Positions 1-5,306 of a DNA stretch of 5,306 bases are shown here, in pieces. This DNA is from JBLHLB01 sp047618505 (GTDB lineage Bacteria > Planctomycetota > UBA1135 > GCA-002686595). The notes below the pieces were generated by a model. That model did no database searches. It saw only the letters and a list, made by a program, of their open reading frames with translations, and was not told the origin of the DNA. The DNA lies in NCBI GenBank assembly GCA_047618505.1, contig JBLHLB010000300.1, positions 1 to 5,306 of the forward strand, read 5' to 3'. Made by a program: the position numbers and the translations under genes. Positions within the stretch are counted from its first letter, which is position 1, and every line of letters begins with the position of its first letter.

Positions 1-860
1 TCCACCCGAGGCTGGGGCGGCCGGGGGATTTCCACCTCCGGTTCACGGGCAAGCTCGGGCTCCGGAATGGAAGTCGGAACAGGCTCAACCCGCGGGGGCG
101 TAACCGGCAACTCGACAACGCGCTCGGGAGGTGCAGCTGCCTGGGAAGGCTCTTCCTGATAGCGCAGACTGACGTTCTCGCGGCCCATGCGCTGCAGGCG
201 TTCGTTGGACTTCTTTAGGTTCAAGTTGTGAGCCTTTGAGACCACGCTCTTCACCGTGCGGCTCAAACGCCGGGCGATCTCCAGGTTGGGCTCACTCGGG
301 TACAGCTCACGCAGGAGCTCGACCTCCTGGGGATACCAGCGGGGCATGCGCGTGGCAGACTCGCCTTCGAGCTTGCGCCGGAAGGTCTTGTCCTTGGCCA
401 GGGCATGCTTCAGGGCCAGGGCGCGAATGACCTCGATCGGTCGCCCAAAAACAGCCACCAGGTCGCTGTCCGTGCGCGTCCCATAGATGCGCTTGAAACG
501 CGCGATCTCATCCCGTGTCCAGGGTCTGTCGTTCTGGACGGCACCAAGCTCGGCGATGCGCTCCTCAACCTCGTGCTGAGAACGGCCCAGGATGCGGGCG
601 ATCACGCTCGCTTTGGAGGCGCCCAAGTACTTCTTGAGTCGCTCAACCTCCTCCGGAGACCAAGCACCCTCCCGCTCCACCAGGGGGAATATCTTCTCCG
701 CCATCTTGCGCACGCTGGGCAAGGGGCGATTCAATTCGCGGGCAATGGATCCGTCGTCGCGGAGCCCGTAGAGCTCCTCTAGACGAGCTACCTCAGCGCG
801 GGACCATCGCCCACGCCGTGGCTTGCCATCGTTCCTGTTCTCCTCCTTATATTCTCGCAC
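1..860 (-). CDS. Tandem Myb/SANT-like HTH repeat protein, partial (C-terminus beyond left edge)
   Basis: The frame is open for 286 codons from a GTG at 860 and leaves the window at base 1. Four repeats of about 45-60 residues each open with a tryptophan and a shared pattern W-[STY]-x-x-E-[VI]-x-x-[LF]: WSRAEVARL at residue 19, WSPEEVERL at 67, WTRDEIARF at 114 and WYPQEVELL at 175. Each is followed by an IAREL/IARIL/LVAVF/IARRL helix ending in an Arg and a second helix (SVRKMA, EVEERI, EVIRAL, SVVSKA). This is the three-helix layout of Myb/SANT-type DNA-binding repeats, although only the first of the classical Myb tryptophans is kept. Residues from about 237 to the edge are rich in Pro, Glu and Val, probably a disordered linker or tail. 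DNA binding is inferred from the fold; target and function are unknown. I chose GTG 860 because AAGGGGG lies 5 nt upstream. GTGs at 935 and 983 are in frame, and the first in-frame ATG (704) falls inside repeat 1. The gene follows ptsI on the same strand after about 400 bp. Confidence 0.8.
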   Translation of the reverse strand, partial: MREYKEENRNDGKPRRGRWSRAEVARLEELYGLRDDGSIARELNRPLPSVRKMAEKIFPLVEREGAWSPEEVERLKKYLGASKASVIARILGRSQHEVEERIAELGAVQNDRPWTRDEIARFKRIYGTRTDSDLVAVFGRPIEVIRALALKHALAKDKTFRRKLEGESATRMPRWYPQEVELLRELYPSEPNLEIARRLSRTVKSVVSKAHNLNLKKSNERLQRMGRENVSLRYQEEPSQAAAPPERVVELPVTPPRVEPVPTSIPEPELAREPEVEIPRPPQPRV

Positions 861-1242
861 GGTCGCCCCCTTCGGCTCGTTCCTCCGAGTTAGCCCCGCG
901 CGTGTCCCTGGAATCGGCTGATCCCAGACGAACACGGGTGGTGCAATCCTCCCCTGGGTGTACGTCGCGATGATGCGCGCCACTATCGAAGGTCCCCCGA
1001 GGGAGAATGCGACAGTGGCTACGATCCGTTCAGATACCGGCCCAAGAGACGGGACCCGTCCGGACGGCTCCGATGCTAGCGAAATGCAATCCCCGCTGGT
1101 AGGGAATGGAAACCCAACTATCAAAGGCGCCGATCAATCGCCCCCATGATCATCCCCAGGGAAGCGCGAAAGAGGGCCCCTCAGGCCAGCACAAGGGAAG
1201 CTGGGCTGGATTCCCAACACCGGAATCTTCCCAGGAATACAT
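861..1242. other. Gap between ptsI and the Myb-like gene; no convincing gene
   Basis: The minus-strand frame of the Myb-like gene stays open upstream to a stop near 1134, with in-frame GTG codons at 935 and 983. The conceptual peptide is poor in charged residues and its third codon positions look less GC-biased than in the body of the gene, so I read most of it as untranslated. Small palindromes are present: GACGGG-A-CCCGTC (1048-1060) overlapping the perfect CCGTCCGGACGG (1056-1067), and a GATTCC/GGAATC stem with a 7-nt loop (1209-1227). A weak minus-strand promoter-like pair, TTGATA then TACCAG with 17 nt between, lies around 1095-1125; I do not call it. Short plus-strand reading frames here have no recognisable features. 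Confidence 0.5.
866..872 (-). promoter_or_regulatory. Putative ribosome binding site for the GTG start at 860
   Basis: On the minus strand AAGGGGG lies 5 nt before the GTG. It can pair with the anti-Shine-Dalgarno sequence using one G-U wobble. It is the best-spaced purine run before any in-frame start of the Myb-like gene. The GTG at 935 has GGGGAGG, but about 12 nt away. Confidence 0.4.
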
Positions 1243-1263
1243 CCCCGGCAGCGCTGCCAGGGG
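1243..1263 (-). terminator. Hairpin directly after the ptsI stop, possible terminator
   Basis: The perfect 12-bp palindrome GGCAGCGCTGCC (1247-1258) is flanked by CCCC on one side and A-GGGG on the other, giving a 10-bp arm with one bulged A. It starts 2 nt past the ptsI TAG stop. The minus-strand sequence after it (ATGTATTCCTGG) has no U tract, so it is not a classical Rho-independent terminator. It could instead protect the 3' end of the mRNA or cause pausing. Confidence 0.4.
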
Positions 1264-1265
1264 AC

Positions 1266-3011
1266 CTACGAGGCGGCATCCGAGATCTTTTCTTGGACGG
1301 TGGCGATGACAGCCTGGACGCCTTCGCTCAACTCGGCGTTGCAGGCCTCCTGCGCCAGAGCCTTGGCGTCAACAGCGCTTACACGGCGCAGGGCGTATTT
1401 AACTTCGGGCACGAACTGCGATGCCATGCTGACTCCATCGAAGCCAAGTCCTAGGAGCAGCACGCTCACAGCGGGATCGGAGGCCATGTCGCCGCAGACC
1501 GTGGCGGACTTGCCCTGTCGTCGGGCAGCGGCAGCGATTTGAGCCAGGGCTTTGAATACGGCCGGGTGACGGGGCTCATAGAGACTCGCGACCCAGGGGT
1601 TGTCGCGGTCTACGGCTAGGAGGTATTGCACAAGGTCGTTTGTGCCGACGCTCAGAAAGTCTGCTTCGGCGGCGATTTGATCCAGGGCATAGAGAGCCGC
1701 CGGCACTTCAATCATGCAACCAACAGGGACGTTGGCCCGCGTCTCGTAGCCCTGCTGGGTCAATTGCACGCGCACTTCGTTGAAGATTGAATGCACTTCA
1801 CGCAACTCGCCCAGGGAGGTCACCATGGGGATCAAGATGCGCAAGTCACCGGCGACACTGGCGCGCAGCATGGCACGCAATTGCACGCGCAGGAGATCCC
1901 GCCACTGCAAAGTGATGCGGATACCGCGCCAACCGAGGGCCGGATTCGATTCCGCCGGAGTGCTGAAGTATGGCAGTGGCTTATCCCCGCCAATGTCCAG
2001 GAGCCGCAGGGTCGCGGGCTTGCCATCCAACTGTTCGATGACGCGGCGGTAGAGGCGGTACTGCTCCTCTTCCGAGGGAAACTGACTGCGCTCCATGAAG
2101 AGAAACTCAGTGCGCAGGAGCCCAACGCTCTCGACGAAATTGAGATCGATAACATCCATTTCTCGCACGCTCTCGATGTTCACACCGACCGCAAGCGTCT
2201 CGCCGTCGGGAGTCGTCGCTGAGTGCGCGAGCTCCGCCTTGAGGGTTTCGGCACGCTCCTGCAAGACCTCTTGGCGAGCACGAAATTCCGCCAACTGCAC
2301 TTCGCTTGGCCGTAACTGAACTTCCCCCTTACCCCCATCGACGGTCAGGACAGCGCCCTGTTCAAGGCGGTTCAAGAGATTGCTCACGCCGACGACACAG
2401 GGAACACCGAAGGAGCGCGCGAGCACCGCGCCGTGGGAGAAACGTCCGCCGGATTCACACACGACAGCCAGAACCTGGTCGCGCTCTAACCAGGTTAAGA
2501 CCTTCGGCGTTAGTTCAGCCGCCGCGACAATAACACGTTCGTGGGACTGGAGAACCTCCTGACGATCGCGCTCGAGGAGAGTGTCCAAGACCTGACGCCA
2601 GGGATCGCTAACATCCGATGCATAGGAGCGAACACTATCGCCCTCGAGTGCCCCCATGGTGTGGGCAAAGCGGGCGATGAGCTTCTGAACGGCGGCCTCC
2701 GCATTGATGCGCTCATCGGCGATCGTGCGCTCGACAGTCTGCAGCGCTTCGGGGTCCTGGAGGATCATGCGGTGCACGGCCAGAATGCCGGCGTCCTTCT
2801 CACCCGAGCTCGCAGCAACTAGGCGTTCGCGCTTCTCTAACTGCTCGGCCGTGGCCGTGAGGGCGTCCGCCAGGCGCCCCATTTCAAGGGGCACTTCGTC
2901 GCGACGCACGGTCCACGTAGGGACCTCCGATGCACCGGCATGCACAACATGAACAGGGCCGAGGGCCAGTCCGGGGGAGACCGAGGTCCCTTGCAGAATA
3001 GGAGTATTCAT
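1266..3011 (-). CDS. ptsI: PEP-protein phosphotransferase, Enzyme I of the PTS
   Basis: Enzyme I takes phosphate from phosphoenolpyruvate onto a histidine and passes it to HPr, the first cytoplasmic step of the sugar phosphotransferase system or of PTS-based regulation. From the ATG at 3011 the protein has 581 residues (E. coli 575). The N-terminal HPr-binding and swivelling phospho-His region contains GGRFSHGAVLARSFG with the active His193. The C-terminal PEP-binding barrel shows GLLRTEFLFMER (Arg300), LLDIGGDKPLPYF (preceded by Arg336), GWRGIRI (Arg362), IEVPAAL (Glu435), GTNDLVQY (Asn458, Asp459), AVDRDNP (Arg469) and VCGDMASDP (Cys506). All lie at a constant +4 from the E. coli catalytic positions, so the enzyme looks intact. 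An in-frame GTG at 3047 would add 12 residues; I prefer 3011 because MNTPILQGTSVSPG aligns with the family's usual start, though no strong ribosome binding site is visible for either. No ptsH or EII gene is in view. It is divergent from the membrane-protein gene. Confidence 0.95.
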   Translation of the reverse strand: MNTPILQGTSVSPGLALGPVHVVHAGASEVPTWTVRRDEVPLEMGRLADALTATAEQLEKRERLVAASSGEKDAGILAVHRMILQDPEALQTVERTIADERINAEAAVQKLIARFAHTMGALEGDSVRSYASDVSDPWRQVLDTLLERDRQEVLQSHERVIVAAAELTPKVLTWLERDQVLAVVCESGGRFSHGAVLARSFGVPCVVGVSNLLNRLEQGAVLTVDGGKGEVQLRPSEVQLAEFRARQEVLQERAETLKAELAHSATTPDGETLAVGVNIESVREMDVIDLNFVESVGLLRTEFLFMERSQFPSEEEQYRLYRRVIEQLDGKPATLRLLDIGGDKPLPYFSTPAESNPALGWRGIRITLQWRDLLRVQLRAMLRASVAGDLRILIPMVTSLGELREVHSIFNEVRVQLTQQGYETRANVPVGCMIEVPAALYALDQIAAEADFLSVGTNDLVQYLLAVDRDNPWVASLYEPRHPAVFKALAQIAAAARRQGKSATVCGDMASDPAVSVLLLGLGFDGVSMASQFVPEVKYALRRVSAVDAKALAQEACNAELSEGVQAVIATVQEKISDAAS

Positions 3012-3311
3012 TGGAAAGGGATTCCGGGGTACCCATGGAACCACCACACAGACGATGAGGGGCGGCGAGAGGGAGCGACGGAACCGCTGGGCAGGGTAGC
3101 CCAGGCTCGTGGGTGTGGCGAGGACCCCGGCGCATCATCCCCCGATTCCCTCAAGACGGCGCCTCCCAAGACCCGAGGACGAGTGAGTTAGGCGAAACCA
3201 CGCGCGACCGGGAAGTACATGACCTCCGGCGAAGTCAGCGCGCCCCCCGTGGACCCCACGCTTTCTCATCGGGCTCCACCTCACGCAATCAGAAACGAAG
3301 AGAAGGGAACG
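3012..3311. other. Divergent intergenic region between ptsI and the membrane-protein gene
   Basis: This 300-bp gap should hold promoters for both flanking genes, but I find no convincing -35/-10 pair on either strand. One clear structure is the perfect 6-bp stem CTGGGC / GCCCAG with loop AGGGTA (3087-3104), which would lie in the ptsI leader about 75 nt before the ATG. The plus strand is open from an ATG at 3219 in frame with the downstream gene, giving a possible 31-residue N-terminal extension that I judge untranslated. Confidence 0.5.
3301..3308 (+). promoter_or_regulatory. Ribosome binding site deciding the start at 3312
   Basis: AGAAGGGA lies 3 nt before the ATG at 3312, with its AAGG core about 5 nt away. 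The alternative ATG at 3219 has only GGGAAG placed 3 nt away. This favours the shorter protein. Confidence 0.5.
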
Positions 3312-4580
3312 ATGAAACGCACCCAGCACCCCAGAACGAACTCCGGACACAAAACCAAAAGTGCGAGCGGGTTCGACAAGGGCCAGGCTCACCATTCCAA
3401 GGCGGGCGGGGCATTCACCGGTGGCCTGTTGCTGTTCACCGGTTTCTCCCTGGTGGGATTTGCCGTTGTGCTGCAATTCGGCGCTTTGATCACCGCAAGA
3501 GTGTCTCCCGAAGTTGGCGCAAAGCTGACCGAAGTTCAGGCCTCGATGGCGGCTCAGAACATCCCGCCGTTCTTCCTGGCGATGGCGGGCTTCGTCGCCT
3601 TTTGCTTTGGACTCATCTACCGCGTTGCCCGCCAATCCCACGTACCCGTCACACCCTCGCCCCGCGCCGGGGCGCAACCGGACTTCCGGGTAGTGGCCAC
3701 GGAGTTCGCCGGTGGGCTCAACAGAGTCCAAGGCAACCTAGAGAAGATCGCGCAACGCATCACCGACGATGCTCATGCACAGCGTGTCTTCCAGGAATCA
3801 CTGCCCTCTCTCTTGACTGCCCAGGGGAATCCCGGACAGCCCAACGGTGAGATCCAGGGCCTAGCCAGAAACATGGCGACGGGTTTGGACGCCGTCAACT
3901 CACAGATCGAGCAACGCGTAGAAAGCCTGGCTGAGTATCACGAGGAGAACACGCGCGCCCTCTCCGGACAGCTCGCGGCTCTGAGTGGACGGCTCCAGCA
4001 GGTGCATGAGCTGGTAACGGCCCTCTCCGCGAATGTGCAGGCCATGCCTTCAATGATCACCTCCCACGCGGCCGCCTTCGGGACGACGCCGGGTCAGCCC
4101 TCGCAACACGCTCAACAGAGCTCCACTGCCACGCAGCATTCCGCGCCGACAGAAAAGACGCAGTCAGTCGAGCACGACATCTTCTCGCACGTTCCCCAGG
4201 AGGAGGTGGCCCAAGTTGTGGAAACGCCCATCGACACTGACCGACTCGTGCAAGAGGGACTCGAAGTTCTGGGACAACTCGAAGACGGGAAGCAACCGAT
4301 CGAAGGTGGACCCAAGCATGACCCCAAGAACACCGAGTTCTTCGAGGCCGTCACGCAGATCGAAGAGGGATTTGTGCATGAGCATGGGAAGACCCATGCG
4401 CCCGAACACGCAGGCGGACCGGCCCCGGGACAAGGCATCGAGCTGCAGGTCGAGGGACCCCTCTCCGAGCATCCGGAGCCGCCGGCCGCACTGCCGAAAC
4501 CCAAGCCCCAATCGCCCGAACAACTCGACAGCCTTCTGCCGGACGACGTCCTACGCCAGGCTCTCGGCGGCGACAACTAG
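3312..4580 (+). CDS. Hypothetical protein with two membrane segments, coiled coil and Pro/Gln/Glu-rich tail
   Basis: I do not recognise this 422-residue protein. Residues 1-31 are basic and polar (many Lys, Arg, His, Ser). Two hydrophobic segments follow, about 33-60 (GGAFTGGLLLFTGFSLVGF onward) and 84-104 (IPPFFLAMAGFVAFCFGLIY), separated by a short loop and followed by a basic residue pair. By the positive-inside rule both termini are probably cytoplasmic. Residues about 128-160 and 185-243 look alpha-helical, and the second stretch (for example SQIEQRVESLAEYHEENTR) has a heptad-like pattern suggesting a coiled coil. Residues 255-422 are rich in Gln, Pro, Glu and His, probably disordered, with two short amphipathic stretches near 308-325 and 341-355 and a last helix-like DDVLRQAL. 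The layout suggests a membrane-anchored scaffold or sensor-like protein, but no enzyme motif is visible. The next downstream gene is convergent, so it is probably transcribed alone. The start at 3312 is chosen on its ribosome binding site; 3219 would add 31 residues. Confidence 0.8.
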   Translation: MKRTQHPRTNSGHKTKSASGFDKGQAHHSKAGGAFTGGLLLFTGFSLVGFAVVLQFGALITARVSPEVGAKLTEVQASMAAQNIPPFFLAMAGFVAFCFGLIYRVARQSHVPVTPSPRAGAQPDFRVVATEFAGGLNRVQGNLEKIAQRITDDAHAQRVFQESLPSLLTAQGNPGQPNGEIQGLARNMATGLDAVNSQIEQRVESLAEYHEENTRALSGQLAALSGRLQQVHELVTALSANVQAMPSMITSHAAAFGTTPGQPSQHAQQSSTATQHSAPTEKTQSVEHDIFSHVPQEEVAQVVETPIDTDRLVQEGLEVLGQLEDGKQPIEGGPKHDPKNTEFFEAVTQIEEGFVHEHGKTHAPEHAGGPAPGQGIELQVEGPLSEHPEPPAALPKPKPQSPEQLDSLLPDDVLRQALGGDN

Positions 4581-4604
4581 GTCACCGCAAGCCAGACTGG
4601 GAAC

Positions 4605-4653
4605 GCAAATCGCCCCCACCGACCGCCAGTGGCTGTCAGTGGGGGCGATTTGC
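4605..4653 (+). terminator. Long near-perfect hairpin downstream of the membrane-protein gene
   Basis: A perfect 15-bp outer stem (GCAAATCGCCCCCAC at 4605-4619 against 4639-4653) encloses an inner GAC/GTC and GCC/GGC stem closed on an AGT loop, with single mismatches C4620/A4638 and C4624/T4634 between them. It begins 24 nt after the TAG stop. The 3' arm ends GATTTGCATT rather than a long T run, so factor-independent termination is plausible but not certain. It could also serve the convergent gene from the other side. Confidence 0.6.
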
Positions 4654-4667
4654 ATTGAAAGCCCTAG

Positions 4668-4825
4668 CAGCCCGTTGAAAAACAGCAACTCCTCGCTCGG
4701 CCCCCACAAATCGCCTGGCTGCGTTGTCGGAACCACCCGTGTAGGTACAGCTACGCGGAGAACCCGACGCCTTGCCAGGCAATTTGTGGAGACCAACCGA
4801 GAAGCTGCTGTTTTTCAACGGACTG
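4668..4825. mobile_element. MITE-like imperfect palindromic element flanked by CTAG
   Basis: The left arm (4668-4730) and right arm (4764-4825) are imperfect inverted repeats. Their tips agree as CAGYCCGTTGAAAAACAGCA, and over the wider span 4662-4719 only 8 of 58 positions differ from the reverse complement of the other arm. The centre carries its own hairpin, CGTGTAG (4738-4744) against CTACGCG (4751-4757) with loop GTACAG. Both ends are bordered by CTAG (4664-4667 and 4826-4829), which fits a 4-bp target duplication. At 158 bp it is too short for a transposase, and short frames across it are not protein-like. Non-autonomous elements with GTTGAAAAAC-type tips, and insertion sequences that target CTAG (for example some of the IS5-family IS427 group), are known; assignment to any parent IS is inference. 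Confidence 0.6.
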
Positions 4826-4849
4826 CTAGGGTCACCTAGGTGACCCTAG
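4826..4849. repeat. Perfect 24-bp palindrome overlapping the right border of the element
   Basis: The half-site CTAGGGTCACCT is followed immediately by its exact reverse complement, with no spacer. It lies 8 nt beyond the stop of the minus-strand RGG-rich gene, so a transcript of that gene would fold into a stem here. CTAG occurs at 4826, 4836 and 4846, exactly 10 bp apart. It may be a terminator for the convergent pair or a protein-binding site. Confidence 0.85.
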
Positions 4850-4857
4850 GGTGAGGG

Positions 4858-5306
4858 CTACTCGCCCTTCTGCTCTTGCTCGGACTTCTCTGTCTCGTCG
4901 CCCTTCTGCTTGAAGAAGTTAGCGAAGGGGTTGTAGGCCGACACTTTCTCAGAGGCTGCCTTGCGGACGGCTTCGCGATCGAAACCCTCTTCGGCACCGC
5001 GACGACCACCGGGGCCACCGCGTCCGCCGCCAAAGCTACGACCACCGCCGCCGCCACCACGACCCTTGCCACCGCCGCCGCCGGCACCGAGACCGTCGCG
5101 ACGGCTCCGGGCTGCGCGCACGATGGGCTGGTTCTCGGAGAAGGACTCCTTCTCGCGACCGCCACGACCGCCGCCGCCACCGCCACCGCCGCGTTCGCCT
5201 TGGCGCTCTCCACGACCACCGCCGCGCTGACCACCACGGGGTCCGCCGCGACGGGGATCGGGTACGCCCTTGAGGGTGAGCTCGATGCGGGGGGACTCGG
5301 GATTGG
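4858..5306 (-). CDS. Glycine/arginine-rich (RGG-type) protein, C-terminal part only
   Basis: The frame is open from the right edge to a TAG at 4858-4860 and gives the last 148 residues; the start lies outside the window. The visible part opens with a non-repetitive stretch (PRIELTLKGVPDPRRGG), then two Gly/Arg-rich blocks at about residues 18-50 and 71-103, containing RGG units and runs of up to eight glycines. The blocks are separated by a charged linker (REKESFSENQPIVRAARSRR). The tail is mixed: EEGFDREAVRKAASEKVSAYNP, given here in part, leads into NPFANFFKQKGDE and a Glu/Lys/Gln-rich end. RGG-type tails are known on RNA-binding proteins such as some DEAD-box helicases, RNA chaperones and RRM proteins, so a nucleic-acid role is plausible. 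The catalytic or folded part is not visible, so no function is assigned. The gene converges on the membrane-protein gene. Confidence 0.75.
   Translation of the reverse strand, partial: NPESPRIELTLKGVPDPRRGGPRGGQRGGGRGERQGERGGGGGGGGRGGREKESFSENQPIVRAARSRRDGLGAGGGGGKGRGGGGGGRSFGGGRGGPGGRRGAEEGFDREAVRKAASEKVSAYNPFANFFKQKGDETEKSEQEQKGE

Noticed and set aside
405..782. Plus-strand open frame of 125 codons opposite the Myb-like gene
   Set aside because: The minus-strand frame shows four aligned tryptophan repeats. The plus frame has no domain and is an antisense shadow.
827..848. Perfect AAGGAGG followed by ATG at 829 on the minus strand
   Set aside because: The spacing is about 11-12 nt, the ATG frame stops after 13 codons, and AAGGAGGAG simply encodes Lys-Glu-Glu in the Myb-like frame. 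Kept only as a note on the uncertain start.
861..1134. Promoter-like TTGATA with TACCAG 17 nt downstream on the minus strand
   Set aside because: The -10 match is weak and such pairs occur by chance in a gap of this length.
1791..2222. Several open frames on both strands inside ptsI
   Set aside because: Enzyme I is complete and conserved over the whole region, so these are shadows.
3113..3850. Plus-strand frame of 245 codons and a minus-strand frame (3135-3731) over the start of the membrane-protein gene
   Set aside because: Both are rich in Arg, Pro and Gly without any domain. The frame starting at 3312 has clear membrane segments and a ribosome binding site.
4606..4715. Shared 9-mer CAAATCGCC in the long hairpin (4606-4614) and in the left arm of the element (4707-4715)
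   Set aside because: The similarity does not extend beyond 9 bases, so common origin is not supported.
4551..4818. Minus-strand frames of 60-81 codons across the hairpin and the MITE-like element
   Set aside because: They are created by the inverted repeats; the peptides mirror one another in part and show no protein features.
4836..5237. Minus-strand frame rich in Ala and Val, and a plus-strand proline-rich frame (4961-5230)
   Set aside because: Both are other-frame readings of GGN/CCN codon runs in the RGG-rich gene.
1..5306. Search by eye for CRISPR arrays, tRNA or rRNA genes and riboswitches
   Set aside because: No regularly spaced direct repeats, no tRNA-like cloverleaf and no rRNA motifs were seen.

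Overview
This GC-rich bacterial window holds two complete genes, two genes cut by the window edges, and a convergent intergenic gap packed with palindromes. A member of the Planctomycetota or a related lineage is my best guess. It rests on the high GC, the GTG/ATG starts, the Myb/SANT-like repeat protein, the Gly/Arg-rich protein and a CTAG-flanked palindromic element, and no single feature proves it.

Layout. Minus strand, 1-860: the N-terminal part of a protein with four tandem Myb/SANT-like helix-turn-helix repeats and a Pro/Glu-rich tail that runs off the left edge. 861-1265: a gap of about 400 bp with small palindromes and a hairpin just past ptsI. Minus strand, 1266-3011: a complete Enzyme I of the PEP phosphotransferase system, with every catalytic residue I checked at a constant +4 offset from the E. 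coli protein. 3012-3311: divergent promoter gap. Plus strand, 3312-4580: an unrecognised protein with two membrane segments, a coiled coil and a long Pro/Gln/Glu-rich tail. 4581-4857: a 49-nt hairpin, a 158-bp MITE-like imperfect inverted repeat flanked by CTAG, and a perfect 24-bp palindrome. Minus strand, 4858-5306: the C-terminal part of an RGG/glycine-rich protein that runs off the right edge.

The genes do not form an obvious single pathway. ptsI and the Myb-like gene share a strand but are about 400 bp apart. No HPr, HPr kinase or EII gene is visible, so Enzyme I is an orphan within this window. I see no defence system, CRISPR array, tRNA or rRNA. The most interesting signals are the Myb-like repeat protein and the convergent gap. 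Removing the element and one CTAG copy from that gap restores a perfect 28-bp palindrome, which strongly suggests an insertion into a palindromic, terminator-like site.
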